DNA from: Hymenobacter sp. UV11
GTDB lineage: Bacteria; Bacteroidota; Bacteroidia; Cytophagales; Hymenobacteraceae
Assembly (NCBI RefSeq): GCF_004684095.1
Contig: NZ_SRII01000001.1
Location: forward strand, 608,799-672,798
DNA: 64,000 nucleotides
Reading direction: 5' to 3'
The notes under the pieces: model-generated
Told to the model about the DNA's origin: nothing
What the model saw: only the letters and a program-made list of their open reading frames with translations
Databases searched by the model: none
Position numbers and translations under genes: made by a program
In this document: positions 16,381-25,243 of the stretch, piece after piece
How positions within the stretch are numbered: the first letter of the stretch is position 1
Layout of the letters: each line of letters starts with the position of its first letter

Positions 16381-18382
16381 AGAATTCATGCAGGCGCTGG
16401 GCGATATTCCAGCGCAACGCCAGTGAGGCATACACCTCAGTGCCCGATACAGCGCCGTAGTAAGTGGACTGACTTAGGCTTTGGCGGCGGGCAATGAGCG
16501 TAGCATCCACAAACAGGTTAAGCTTAGGCTGGTAAGTGCCCGTGAGGTCGAAGTGAAATAGCTTGTTTTTGTCGCCGTTACCCGTGCGGTAACCATGCTC
16601 TGAGTCAGTACCCGGCGTAGTGGACAGCGCACGCGTATTGTAGGAGAGCAGCACGTTGCCCCCATTATTATTAAAGGCAATGCTGGTAGTTGGCAGCGCA
16701 TCAATACCTTGCACCGTGTAAAAGGCTTTAGCCACGAGGTTCAGGCGGGGTAGCGGCTGGTAGTTTAGCACGCCGAGCACCTCTGTGAGGTTGGCGCCCA
16801 TGGGGTGGGCTAGTGGCTGCTGGTAGTTCTGGTAGTTGGTATACTCGTTTTCGTGTTGGTAGGTAAAGGGCCGGATGTAGTTGACTTCCACCTGCAAGTC
16901 GAGGTTGGATATGCCAGCTACATCAAGCAATTTGCCTCCTAGCTGAAACGCCTGCTTATTGGCCCACCAGCCATTGCCGGACAGGATTTCGTTCAATTTA
17001 AACTCGTCGAGTACCAACTGACCGTAGAGTTGAGCCTGGTGCTTAATATTCCACTTAAAGTCGAAGCCTAGCAGCGCGTTATCGGTCGAGCCCACTTGCT
17101 GCTCGATGGCGCGATAAAAAATAACTGGATTCAGGTACTGCAATTCCAGCCCGCGCCCCGGCCCACCTGATACCTCCGATTCAAACACACCGATATTAAA
17201 ATTATCGGTCACGTCTAAGCTCAGGTGGTGCAGTGCCAGGTACTTCTTTGGAAAAAGAGAGTCTAGGCCCGAGATGCTACGGCGGGCCGTGAGCTCAGCA
17301 AAAATGTTCTGATAATTAAATTTCCACACCCGCGTATTCAGTTTCAAAAAGAAATACGGCGCGCTGTAGTCGCTGAGAATGAGCGAGCGGTAACCGTTGC
17401 CGATGAAATTGCGGTCGTGCGCAAACTGAACATTAATATGCTTGGTTGCCGCATAGGTAATGCCGCCCCGCGCCGTAAAGAAGTCGTACTGGTCGACTTT
17501 ATTCTTGAAAAATTTGGTGTAACCCTCGTGAGGTGCTACGGGCACTTGGCCGTTGTCGCGCAGGCCACGCTGATACACCCAGCCCGGCACGGCCTCCTGG
17601 TTGTCCGTCAGGAACCCGTAGAAGCCCAGCCGCTGGTCAATAATTCCTTCAAAAGCCGCGCCGCGCGTGTTCACATAGCGCAGGCCGCCAAAAGTGGTGG
17701 CCGAGCCACTCTCTACCCCACCTTGCAGCAGCAGCACGGGGTTTAGGCGAAAGGAAAAATCCTTGGTCTGCACGCTGTACAGGTCCGTCTGGTCGCGGTA
17801 GAAATACGTCAGGAACGGCCGCTGGCTTTGGTTGAGGCTGTCGCCGGTAGCCGAAAACATCCAGTTGTCCTTCACCAGATATTGCGCGTTGAAGCGGTCG
17901 GCGGCCGAGAGGTCGGCGCCATCGAGCAGCCGCTCGCCCAGGTGGCCCACGGCCGACCGGGTGTAGGGCCGCACGCTGGTGTGCGGGTCGTGCAGCGAGT
18001 CGGGCCCATACTTAATAGCGTAGCGGTCGATGAGGCGATACGTGTTGGGGTCGAGCGGCACGTACAACGGCCCCTGGTAGGGCGCGCGTGCCGGGCGCGG
18101 GGCCACCGCTGGCGCTGCCGCGCGTGCCGGAACAGCCGTGGTTTCCGGCACCACGAGGGGGGTAGGGGAGGGCTGCGTCGGGGCTGCGTCGGCCGGTACG
18201 GGGCGGTCGGCGCGAGACTCCTTCTCCTTGGTGATAATTTTTTCGCCCTTGGTATTTTCGGGCAGGGGTTTGTCAAAAATATACCAGTTGGCCGAGCCGG
18301 GCGCGGGTGGGGTAGGGGTAGTCTGCGCCGCAAGCGGACCAGCTAGCCCAAGTAAGAAGAAGGATAAGTAGTATTTCATCAA
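16379..18382 (-). CDS. Outer membrane protein of the Wzi / RemB-like type
   Basis: 667 residues with a signal peptide (MMKYYLSFFLLGLAGPLAAQ), a Pro/Ala-rich linker to about residue 105, then a large barrel-like region rich in Tyr, Phe and Asn. Motifs such as GGPGRGLELQYLNPVIFYRA and LLGFDFKWNIKHQAQLYGQL resemble capsule-assembly Wzi proteins and the gliding-associated RemB family. Wzi anchors capsule in Enterobacteria; RemB affects gliding in Flavobacterium. Which role applies cannot be told from sequence. A -7-like TAATTTTG (minus strand, 18414-18421) sits upstream. No polysaccharide genes are adjacent. Confidence 0.72.
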   Translation of the reverse strand: MMKYYLSFFLLGLAGPLAAQTTPTPPAPGSANWYIFDKPLPENTKGEKIITKEKESRADRPVPADAAPTQPSPTPLVVPETTAVPARAAAPAVAPRPARAPYQGPLYVPLDPNTYRLIDRYAIKYGPDSLHDPHTSVRPYTRSAVGHLGERLLDGADLSAADRFNAQYLVKDNWMFSATGDSLNQSQRPFLTYFYRDQTDLYSVQTKDFSFRLNPVLLLQGGVESGSATTFGGLRYVNTRGAAFEGIIDQRLGFYGFLTDNQEAVPGWVYQRGLRDNGQVPVAPHEGYTKFFKNKVDQYDFFTARGGITYAATKHINVQFAHDRNFIGNGYRSLILSDYSAPYFFLKLNTRVWKFNYQNIFAELTARRSISGLDSLFPKKYLALHHLSLDVTDNFNIGVFESEVSGGPGRGLELQYLNPVIFYRAIEQQVGSTDNALLGFDFKWNIKHQAQLYGQLVLDEFKLNEILSGNGWWANKQAFQLGGKLLDVAGISNLDLQVEVNYIRPFTYQHENEYTNYQNYQQPLAHPMGANLTEVLGVLNYQPLPRLNLVAKAFYTVQGIDALPTTSIAFNNNGGNVLLSYNTRALSTTPGTDSEHGYRTGNGDKNKLFHFDLTGTYQPKLNLFVDATLIARRQSLSQSTYYGAVSGTEVYASLALRWNIAQRLHEF

Positions 18383-18495
18383 CTAAAAATCACCACGAAG
18401 AGGGCAAGTCGCCCAAAATTACGTCGCCCGCCGTCGCCCCGGCTTTTAGCCCGACTTTTGGGGCCGCGACTTTCTGCCTACCCCCGCCAACTACC

Positions 18496-19446
18496 GTGCT
18501 GCACCTGCTTCGCTTTGCCGAACTCGACCTTGCCCGCTGGGAGGCCTGCGTGGCCGCCAGCCCCGGCGCGCTGCCCTACGTGCAGGCGTGGTGGCTGCGC
18601 GCCACGGCCGGCCGCTGGGCCGCCGTAGTCGAGCTGGGCCCGGCCGGCGAGTACCGCTCGCTGCTGCCGCTGCCCACCAAGTGGCGCCCCTGGGGTAGGG
18701 TAGGGTACCAGCCGCTCTTCACCCAGCAGTTGGGCCTGGTCCTGACGCCCGCCAGCCAGTACCGCGAACTGGCCGACTATCTACTGCTCGCAAAAAAATA
18801 CTGCCGCCACTTTTACCAGCAGCTGCCTACTGGGGTGGCGCTACCCGCCCTACCCCCCGCTTTCAGCGCTACCGAGCGCCTCACGCACCACCTCGCCCTG
18901 GGCCCCGACTACCCAACCCTGCTACAAGGCTACACGGCCGAGTACCGCCGCCGGCTGCGAAAAAACCAGCAGCTGCCCCAGCCGCTGGGCGCTACCGAGG
19001 GCTCAGGTGCCGAGATGGAAGAGTTGATTCGCTTATTTCAGACGTATCGTGGCCCCGCCGATACGGGGCTGCGGGCGCGCCACTACCACGCGCTGCGGCG
19101 GCTGGTGCAGGCCGCCCAGGTGCGCGGAGTAGCCGAGATACGGCAGGTGCGCCAGCCCACCACCGGCGAGCTGCTGGCCGGCGCCCTGTTTGTGCGCCAC
19201 GGCAGCGGGGTCATTTACCTCTTTGCGGCGGTTACGCCGGCCGGGCGCGCGGCAAAAGCGCCTATGCTGCTGCTCGACGACGCCCTGCGCCGACACGCGG
19301 GCCAACCCGGCCAGGTATTCGACTTCGAAGGGGGGAATTTGCCAGGTATTGGGCGTTTCTTCGCCAATTTCGGAGCGCGGCCCGTACTATACGCTGCCCT
19401 GACTCTTTCTCCCCCCAACTGGTTTCCCTCATGGATGCGCCTCTGA
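18496..19446 (+). CDS. FemAB/GNAT-like acyltransferase-fold protein
   Basis: 316 residues from a GTG at 18496. The C-terminal half has the FemAB/BioF2-like GNAT pattern: YTAEYRRRLRKNQQLP, a helix region ending GLRARHYHALRRLV, strands GELLAGALFVRHGSGVIYLF and the ending FDFEGGNLPGIGRFFANFGA, common in Bacteroidota proteins of this kind. The substrate is unknown; relatives transfer aminoacyl groups or modify envelope components. The last 16 bases overlap the start of upp, which implies translational coupling, although the functions have no obvious link. No signal peptide; likely cytoplasmic. Confidence 0.75.
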   Translation: MLHLLRFAELDLARWEACVAASPGALPYVQAWWLRATAGRWAAVVELGPAGEYRSLLPLPTKWRPWGRVGYQPLFTQQLGLVLTPASQYRELADYLLLAKKYCRHFYQQLPTGVALPALPPAFSATERLTHHLALGPDYPTLLQGYTAEYRRRLRKNQQLPQPLGATEGSGAEMEELIRLFQTYRGPADTGLRARHYHALRRLVQAAQVRGVAEIRQVRQPTTGELLAGALFVRHGSGVIYLFAAVTPAGRAAKAPMLLLDDALRRHAGQPGQVFDFEGGNLPGIGRFFANFGARPVLYAALTLSPPNWFPSWMRL

Positions 19447-20129
19447 CTTCTACTCCTGCTACCCCCACCACGCCGGCCCTGCCCGAGCGCGTGCACGTGG
19501 TGTGTGCCGCGCCTAGCATTGCCAACCACTTTCTGGCCGAGCTGCGCGATGTGGACATTCAAAAGGACAGCCTGCGCTTTCGCCGCAACCTGCAGCGCCT
19601 GGGCGAAATTATTGCCTGCCGCATCAGCGCTCAGCTCAGCTACACGCCGCAGGTGGTGCGCACCTCGCTGGGCGAGGCCCCGAGCCAGCTGCTCCGCGAT
19701 TTTCCGGTGCTGGCTACTGTGCTGCGGGCCGGCCTGCCGTTTCACCAGGGCTTCCTCAACTATTTCGACCAGAGCCCCAGCGCCTTTGCCGCCGCCTACC
19801 GCATCGAGGGCACGGCCCAGGTGCAGGTGCAGCTCGACTACCTCACCGCTCCCAGCCTCGATGAGCGCGTGCTCATCCTGGCCGACCCCATGCTGGCCAC
19901 CGGCAAAAGCCTGGTCCAAACCTACCGCGCCATGCTGCGCTTCGGCACGCCGCGCCAGGTGCACATTGCGGCCGTTATTGCTTCGCCCGAGGGGGTAGCC
20001 TATGTGGCGCGCGAAATCCCCGAAGCCACGCTTTGGGTAGCGGCCGTCGATGAAAAACTGAATGAGCAGGCCTACATCATTCCAGGTTTAGGCGATGCGG
20101 GCGATTTGGCTTTTGGTAGTAAAATTTAG
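19431..20129 (+). CDS. upp: Uracil phosphoribosyltransferase
   Basis: 232 residues. The PRPP-binding loop ILADPMLATGKS lies near residue 147 and the uracil-binding C-terminus reads YIIPGLGDAGDLAFGSK, both diagnostic. The enzyme makes UMP from uracil and PRPP. The N-terminal stretch up to about residue 25 is longer than usual and Thr/Pro-rich, so an internal start is possible. The gene shares 16 bases with the end of the GNAT-like gene. Salvage here coexists with uracil breakdown at 1-4379 and de novo synthesis by pyrD. Confidence 0.94.
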   Translation: MDAPLTSTPATPTTPALPERVHVVCAAPSIANHFLAELRDVDIQKDSLRFRRNLQRLGEIIACRISAQLSYTPQVVRTSLGEAPSQLLRDFPVLATVLRAGLPFHQGFLNYFDQSPSAFAAAYRIEGTAQVQVQLDYLTAPSLDERVLILADPMLATGKSLVQTYRAMLRFGTPRQVHIAAVIASPEGVAYVAREIPEATLWVAAVDEKLNEQAYIIPGLGDAGDLAFGSKI

Positions 20130-20218
20130 GACTGTAGCGAGTAGTATATCTCCTCAACTGTTGTACCTTCATTGGGTGCTTGAATTTGTTGGCCGGGGTA
20201 GCATCGGCGTTCAGATGA

Positions 20219-20249
20219 GAATTTGCGTGTATCAGCTACACGCAAATTC
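20219..20249. repeat. Perfect 12 bp hairpin after upp
   Basis: GAATTTGCGTGT (20219-20230) pairs perfectly with ACACGCAAATTC (20238-20249) around a 7-base loop. No T-tract follows, so it could be a transcript-stabilising stem or weak terminator. The rest of 20130-20406 shows only a possible -7 element TATTTTTG at 20325-20332. Confidence 0.75.
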
Positions 20250-20406
20250 CGGCACGAAAACAGCATAATACATTCATAATTAAAATTTCAAGGCCTAACG
20301 CGTAAACCGATACAGGAAATTGTCTATTTTTGCTGTCATTCCTGTCTAATTGCGCGGGCATGCCTGCTATTTTATTGTTATTCCTGTATTAGTGTTACAC
20401 TTTGCC

Positions 20407-20838
20407 ATGAAGCTTGCTACCGTATTTCTGCTCAGCACCGTAAAATTTTTAGGCGGTCCGTTGCTCGGCAATAGTATGGGCTTGGGTTTCTGGCCCACAC
20501 TGGGCCTCACAGTAGCAGGTATGATGACGAGCGTCTTCATCATTTCGGGAGTGGGTAGGGCCTGGGTGCGGCACCGGCAGCAGCAGCGGCGCCTGCGCCG
20601 GGTGCCGGTTTTCTCGAAGCGCTCGCGCAATATCATCAAGGTGTTCAAGCGCTTTGGCATGGGCGGCATCGCGTTTTTGACGCCCGTGCTACTGTCGCCC
20701 ATCGGCGGCACCGTGGTGGCCACGCTGCTGGGCGTGCCGCGCCAGCGCATTATGCTGCACATGCTCTGGAGCGCCGTGCTGTGGGGCTGCGTGCTCACGC
20801 TAGCCAGCGCCCGCCTCGGGCACATGCTGCACCACTAA
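20407..20838 (+). CDS. Small integral membrane protein, unknown
   Basis: 143 residues from the ATG at 20407; a TTG at 20350 would add 19 hydrophobic residues without improving the topology. Hydrophobic segments are at about 4-22, 28-48, 88-108 and 115-135, separated by a strongly basic cytoplasmic loop (RHRQQQRRLRRVPVFSKRSR). The FGMGGIAFLTPVLLSPIGG stretch resembles small DedA- or SmpZ-like membrane proteins in shape, but I do not assign a family. It stands alone between upp and a lipoprotein gene. Confidence 0.7.
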   Translation: MKLATVFLLSTVKFLGGPLLGNSMGLGFWPTLGLTVAGMMTSVFIISGVGRAWVRHRQQQRRLRRVPVFSKRSRNIIKVFKRFGMGGIAFLTPVLLSPIGGTVVATLLGVPRQRIMLHMLWSAVLWGCVLTLASARLGHMLHH

Positions 20839-20930
20839 GGCTAAATACGCAAGTAGCTGGCTGTTAGAAGTATTTGCTTGCTACAAATGCAACCTTAGCG
20901 TGCGTTGGGGAGTCGTAAGAGAAACGCGCC

Positions 20931-21248
20931 ATGAAATCGCTCACCCTACCCCTACTTGGTCTGCTAACCGCCCCCATGCTGCTCATGGGGGCTTGCAAGA
21001 AAGACGAGCCCGCGCTGTCAAATGCCGTTATCGTCTATGACCCTAGAATGTGCCCTTGCTGCGGCGGCTTAGTGGTGGATTTTACGAATACGCCCAAGTT
21101 TGCGGGGGTAGGGACCTATTCGATAGCGAACAGCGCGGACCTGAATATTGATGTAAAAGAGCTGCCGCTTTACGTCCGTGTTAGCTGGGTTACTGAACCA
21201 AACGGTTGCTCGCCGACGGCAAGAATAACCAAGCTGGAAAGAAGGTAA
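20931..21248 (+). CDS. Putative lipoprotein with a CPCCGG motif
   Basis: 105 residues. The N-terminus MKSLTLPLLGLLTAPMLLMGAC has a lipobox with Cys22, so a lipid-anchored envelope protein is likely. After KKDEPAL comes MCPCCGGLVVDF (Cys near 41, 43, 44), which could bind metal or act in redox, and a short beta-rich region. I know no function for it. The three close cysteines are unusual in a small lipoprotein and are the only mechanistic clue. Confidence 0.7.
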   Translation: MKSLTLPLLGLLTAPMLLMGACKKDEPALSNAVIVYDPRMCPCCGGLVVDFTNTPKFAGVGTYSIANSADLNIDVKELPLYVRVSWVTEPNGCSPTARITKLERR

Positions 21249-21285
21249 CCGCCTGCTGAGAAGTAGCTTGTGGAGCCCCGCTATT

Positions 21286-22707
21286 CTAGCTGCTGCGCCG
21301 ACGGGGCCGGGCGGCTATGGCCTTCATAGCGGGGGCCGAAGCGCCTTTTTTGCCGGGATTCTTCTTATTACCCTTCTGGCTCTTTTTGTGGTGCTTGCCT
21401 TCTTCGAAGGCCTTGCCGGTGCGCTTATCAACCGTTACGCCGGGCTTTATCCACTCCTTTTTTTCGTGGAAAGCACCCTTAAAATCGGGGTCCTGGCGGC
21501 GGCGCTGCTCGTCAAGGGTGCGGTCCTGCACCTGTTTTTCGATAAAGGGCGTGTTGGTCAGCGAGACTTCCTCCGGGATGGGCAGCAGCGGAATTTCTTG
21601 GTTGATAAGCTCCGCGATGCGCTCCATGTGCTGGCGCTCGGTGGGGTCGGCAAAGGTGATGGCCGCCCCCGCGTGCCGTGCCCGCCCTGTGCGCCCGATG
21701 CGGTGCACGTAGTCGTCAAATATCAGCGGCACGTCAAAATTCACCACGTGGCTCACCTGCGGCACGTCGATGCCGCGGGCCGCCACGTCGGTGGCCACCA
21801 GGTAGCGCACATTGCCTTCTTTAAAGGCGTCCATGCTGTTCATGCGGGCATTTTGGCCCTTGTTGCCGTGTATTACGCGCACCTCGCCTACGGGCGCTTT
21901 GCGCTTGAGAAAGGCGGCCACCTGGTCAGCGTTTTCCTTTGTGCGGGTAAAGAGCAGCACCCGCGTCATCTCGGCTGCATCGCGGTGCAGCAGGTGCTCC
22001 AGCAGGTTTATTTTGGTGGCCAGGTTGGGTACCTCATACAGGCTCTGGGTGATGGTCTGGGCCGTTTGGGCGGGCGGCGTCACTTCCACCCGCACCGGAA
22101 ATTCCAGAAATTCTTCGCTCAGCACCGCTACCCGCTCGGGCATGGTGGCTGAGAAAAGCACGTTCTGGCGCTTGCGCGGAATAATTTCCAGGATGCGCCG
22201 AATCTGGGGCATGAAGCCCATATCCATCATCTTATCGGCCTCGTCGAGCACCAGCGTTTGCAGGTTTTTGAAGATGAGGTCGCCCTTTAAATAAATCTCC
22301 ATCAGGCGGCCCGGCGTGGCAATCAGGATGTCCAGCCCTGCCTTTATCGTCTCAATCTGGGTTTTGGGCCCCAGCCCGCCGTAGATGGCAAAAATGCGCA
22401 AATCGGTGTAGGTGGCCAGTGCCTTGAGGTGTTTTTCGAGTTGAATGGCCAGCTCGCGCGTCGGGGCCAGAATGAGCGCCCGCGGGTGCTCCCCCTGCGC
22501 ATACTTCACCTTCATGAGCAGGGGTAGGCCGAAAGCGGCCGTCTTGCCGGTGCCAGTTTGGGCAATGCCCAGCACGTCGTGCCCGGCCAGCAGCAGCGGA
22601 ATAGTCTGCACCTGCACCGGGGTGGGCTCGGTGAAGCCAGCCTCGGCTACGGCGGTGAGTAATTGCTTGTTAAGCTTGAAGTCGGCGAAGGCAGCGGGGG
22701 TATCCAT
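21286..22707 (-). CDS. DEAD-box ATP-dependent RNA helicase (RhlE-like)
   Basis: 473 residues with the full superfamily 2 motif set: Q motif near FTEPTPVQVQ, motif I AQTGTGKT, Ia APTRELAIQ, Ib TPGRL, II LVLDEADKM, III FSATMP, then ATDVAARGIDVP and HRIGRTGRA. The tail after residue 380 is basic (KKSQKGNKKNPGKKG), typical of RNA-binding extensions in RhlE-like helicases. It probably remodels ribosomal or messenger RNA in the cytoplasm. It is transcribed convergently toward the small lipoprotein gene, with no clear terminator between them. Confidence 0.93.
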   Translation of the reverse strand: MDTPAAFADFKLNKQLLTAVAEAGFTEPTPVQVQTIPLLLAGHDVLGIAQTGTGKTAAFGLPLLMKVKYAQGEHPRALILAPTRELAIQLEKHLKALATYTDLRIFAIYGGLGPKTQIETIKAGLDILIATPGRLMEIYLKGDLIFKNLQTLVLDEADKMMDMGFMPQIRRILEIIPRKRQNVLFSATMPERVAVLSEEFLEFPVRVEVTPPAQTAQTITQSLYEVPNLATKINLLEHLLHRDAAEMTRVLLFTRTKENADQVAAFLKRKAPVGEVRVIHGNKGQNARMNSMDAFKEGNVRYLVATDVAARGIDVPQVSHVVNFDVPLIFDDYVHRIGRTGRARHAGAAITFADPTERQHMERIAELINQEIPLLPIPEEVSLTNTPFIEKQVQDRTLDEQRRRQDPDFKGAFHEKKEWIKPGVTVDKRTGKAFEEGKHHKKSQKGNKKNPGKKGASAPAMKAIAARPRRRSS

Positions 22708-22795
22708 CCGGCAAAGGTCGGGCTATTTTATTGAGTAATCCCGTTTCGGCCGTCATGACACTCGCAAGGACAGGTGAGTTTTTACGCAAAAATTC

Positions 22796-22825
22796 TTGCG
22801 AAAAACAATCCCTCACGTATCTTTG
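22796..22825 (+). promoter_or_regulatory. Bacteroidota-type promoter of tRNA-His
   Basis: TTG at 22796-22798, 19 bases, TATCTTTG at 22818-22825. The predicted start near 22832 leaves about 13 bases before the tRNA. Confidence 0.75.
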
Positions 22826-22844
22826 CACTCCCAAATCACCACAC

Positions 22845-22919
<75 letters not shown>

Positions 22920-22924
22920 CTCGC

Positions 22925-22959
22925 AAAAGTCCCCGGATGCGAATCCGGGGACTTTTTTT
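22925..22959. terminator. Terminator after tRNA-His
   Basis: AAAAGTCCCCGGAT (22925-22938) pairs perfectly with ATCCGGGGACTTTT (22943-22956) with a 4-base loop and a T run. It isolates the tRNA from the kinase gene. Confidence 0.92.
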
Positions 22960-23018
22960 GTTATTTGCATAGTTGGGTACCCATCGCCCAATTCTCTACC
23001 CAATTCTAATTTCCCGCA

Positions 23019-23948
23019 ATGAGTCTGCTCGTTATCGGCTCCGTGGCCTTCGATGCCCTGGAAACTCCCTTTGGCAAAACCGACAAAATCATCGGTGGCG
23101 CAGCTACCTATATCAGCCTGTCGGCCTCGTATTCGACCAAGCCCATAAACCTGGTGGCCGTGGTGGGCGGCGACTTTCCGCAGTCCGACATCCAGATTCT
23201 GGAAACCCACGGCGTCGACACCGAAGGCCTGCAAGTAAAGCCCGAGGAAAAGTCGTTTTTCTGGTCGGGTAAGTACAGCCAGGACCTCAACTCGCGCGAA
23301 ACCATTACGACGGAGCTGAACGTGCTCGGCTCGTTCGACCCCCTCATCCCGGATAGCTACCAGGGTTGCAAGTACCTGATGCTGGGTAACCTGGCTCCGC
23401 AGGTGCAGCGCCTAGTCATCGAGCGCCTGGTCAACCGCCCCAAGCTCATCGTGCTCGACACCATGAATTTCTGGATGGATTCGGCCCCCGATGAGTTGTT
23501 GGCCACCATCGAAATGATTGACGTGCTCAGCATCAACGACGAGGAAGCCCGCCAACTGTCGGGCGAGTACTCGCTAGTGAAAGCCGCCCGCAAAATCCTG
23601 GCTCTTGGGCCCAAGTTCTTGATTATCAAGAAGGGTGAGCATGGCGCGTTGCTCTTTCACAAGAATAAGGTGTTCTTCGCCCCAGCCCTACCCCTCGAAG
23701 AAGTATTCGACCCGACCGGCGCGGGCGATACCTTCGCCGGCGGCTTCATCGGTCACATAGCGGCCACCGACGACTGCTCGTTTGAGAACCTCAAGCGTGC
23801 CGTTATCCACGGCTCGGCAATGGCCTCGTTCTGCGTCGAGAAATTCGGTACCGAGCGCCTGCTGAATCTTACGCAAGAAGAAATCGAAGCCCGCGAAGCC
23901 CAGTTTGAAGAGTTGGTGAGAGTGCAGCCGGTAGGCGTCACGGCCTAG
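23019..23948 (+). CDS. PfkB-family carbohydrate/nucleoside kinase
   Basis: 309 residues. The N-terminal glycine pair in KIIGGAATYIS and the C-terminal anion-hole motif DPTGAGDTFAGGF near residue 230 define the ribokinase/PfkB fold; the Asp in GAGD is the catalytic base. The absence of the classical N-terminal GEALVD-type start and the short GSVAFDAL opening resemble adenosine kinase-like or uncharacterised Bacteroidota members. The substrate is open. The gene stands alone between the tRNA terminator and a family B palindrome. Confidence 0.85.
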   Translation: MSLLVIGSVAFDALETPFGKTDKIIGGAATYISLSASYSTKPINLVAVVGGDFPQSDIQILETHGVDTEGLQVKPEEKSFFWSGKYSQDLNSRETITTELNVLGSFDPLIPDSYQGCKYLMLGNLAPQVQRLVIERLVNRPKLIVLDTMNFWMDSAPDELLATIEMIDVLSINDEEARQLSGEYSLVKAARKILALGPKFLIIKKGEHGALLFHKNKVFFAPALPLEEVFDPTGAGDTFAGGFIGHIAATDDCSFENLKRAVIHGSAMASFCVEKFGTERLLNLTQEEIEAREAQFEELVRVQPVGVTA

Positions 23949-23960
23949 GTCATAAAGGTT

Positions 23961-24070
23961 AAAAAGAACGTCATGCTGAGCTTGCCGAAGCATCTTGTTC
24001 GCGTCGTTAGGATTAGTATTCCAACGGTCCGAGCAAGATGCTTCGGCAAGCTCAGCATGACGTTCTTTTT
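23961..24070. repeat. Palindromic repeat family B, copy 2
   Basis: Perfect 37-base arms (23961-23997 and 24034-24070), arms related to copy 1 except TTGCCGAAG for TTGTCGAAG. The spacer contains TTAGGATTAGTATTCCAACG, close to the spacer of family A copy 4. The flanking A5 and T5 runs could make it act as a terminator in both directions. Confidence 0.9.
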
Positions 24071-24098
24071 TATCCTTACTCAACCTACATCCTGACCT

Positions 24099-24704
24099 AT
24101 GCTATCTACCTGGCTGCGCAAAAACTTAGGTGAAGTATTTGCCTTCGCCGCCCTCGCGGTGGTGATGACGACCAACCTGCGCCTACCCGTGCTGAGTACG
24201 CTGCAACGCGGCTTGTTGGCAACCGGGCTCTGGCATGCCGCGCCGCCCACGGCCCCGGCCGCGCTGCTCGTGCAGTTTGCCAGCGTGCGCGCTGACTATC
24301 CCTACCCCCTTCCACTGCTCACGCTCAACGGCCGCCCGGCCAACCTGCGCCAGTTTCGGGGCAAGACGGTGCTCGTGAACCTGTGGGCCAGTTGGTGCCC
24401 GCCCTGCCTGGCCGAAATGCCCGGCCTGCAAGCGCTCTACCAAAAAACGGACACCGCCAAAGTGGCCTTCGTGCTCATCTCACTCGATGAAAACCCGAAC
24501 AAGGCGCGGGCTTTTCTAAAGAAGAAGGGCTACACGCTGCCAGTATTTTTCCCGGCCGCGCCGCTACCCACGCCGTTCGACCCGCCTTCCATTCCGTCTA
24601 CCGTCATCCTCACGCCCACCGGCCGGCTGGCCGACCGCCACGACGGCATGGCTGACTACGACACACCTGCCTTCCTGGCGGCCTTAGAGAAGCTGGCCGA
24701 ATAA
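24099..24704 (+). CDS. TlpA/ResA-like thioredoxin-fold protein, membrane-anchored
   Basis: 201 residues. An N-terminal signal anchor (about 12-30, LGEVFAFAALAVVMTTNLRL) is followed by a thioredoxin domain with NLWASWCPPCLAEMPGL near residue 95, whose CPPC is the TlpA/ResA redox site. The cis-Pro region appears as PSTVILTPTGRL. It should face the periplasm and reduce disulfides, for example in apocytochromes; the partner is not visible here. A family B palindrome lies just upstream of the ATG. Confidence 0.88.
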   Translation: MLSTWLRKNLGEVFAFAALAVVMTTNLRLPVLSTLQRGLLATGLWHAAPPTAPAALLVQFASVRADYPYPLPLLTLNGRPANLRQFRGKTVLVNLWASWCPPCLAEMPGLQALYQKTDTAKVAFVLISLDENPNKARAFLKKKGYTLPVFFPAAPLPTPFDPPSIPSTVILTPTGRLADRHDGMADYDTPAFLAALEKLAE

Positions 24705-24795
24705 CCTGGCTTCGGGGCGCAGGCAGGGGGTAGGGGCAACCTTATGGCCCCTTAGTGGGTACACTAAGGATACGCTCACTAATCCTTTTCCCGCC

Positions 24796-25044
24796 ATGTC
24801 ATTAGCTCATAAAGACGCCGACCCGAAGGACGAAAAAACGTCTGTCAATCCCTTCGAGAATACCAAGAAGAAGAGCACCCAGGTGCAGAACCCGAACAAT
24901 AATCAAGTGTCGCATCAAGGTAACACCACCGACGGCGCCGATGCCGGCGAAGGTGTAAACAATATCCGCAGCAACCCGCAGGGTAACAACCCGATGTCTA
25001 TTAACAAAGGCAAAGTGGGCAAAGGCGGCGACACGAAGCACTAA
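24796..25044 (+). CDS. Small hydrophilic Asn/Lys-rich protein, unknown
   Basis: 82 residues, no hydrophobic segment and no cysteine. Composition is dominated by Asn, Lys, Gly, Asp and Gln, so it is probably disordered. Codon use looks native and the ATG is well placed. I do not recognise it. The stop overlaps the beginning of a family E inverted-repeat element, as for fdhD. Confidence 0.6.
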   Translation: MSLAHKDADPKDEKTSVNPFENTKKKSTQVQNPNNNQVSHQGNTTDGADAGEGVNNIRSNPQGNNPMSINKGKVGKGGDTKH

Positions 25045-25243
25045 CCGCAGATGTAGCGGATTCAACTGATTTCGCGAATACGCCGCTTTGCGGCTGACTA
25101 ACAAACGCAACAAAAAAGCCACCTCTTTAGGTGGCTTTTTTGTTGCAAGACATTTGATAAATAGTATCATAGAAGCCAGCTACAGGCCAGCCGTGCCGTC
25201 CACGAAATCCGTGAAATCCGCTAAAATCCGTGCTAATCAGTGG
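25045..25243. repeat. Inverted-repeat element family E, copy 2
   Basis: The left end (ACCGCAGATGTAGCGGATTC, then CTGATTTCGCGAAT) and right end (about 25198-25240, GAAATCCGTGAAATCCGCTA) are diverged inverted copies of the family E terminus. The centre holds a perfect 18 bp hairpin (25107-25146). The right end runs to the 3' end of the M61 gene. Confidence 0.65.
25107..25146. terminator. Perfect 18 bp bidirectional terminator
   Basis: Arms 25107-25124 and 25129-25146 (AAAAAAGCCACCT and AGGTGGCTTTTTT cores) with a 4-base loop. It lies inside the family E element and separates the small hydrophilic gene from the convergent M61 gene. Confidence 0.92.

Noticed and set aside
21268..22152. 294-residue plus-strand frame antisense to the helicase gene
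   Set aside because: Antisense shadow of GC-rich coding DNA; its His/Val/Gly-rich composition fits a shadow frame, and the helicase on the other strand has every family motif.
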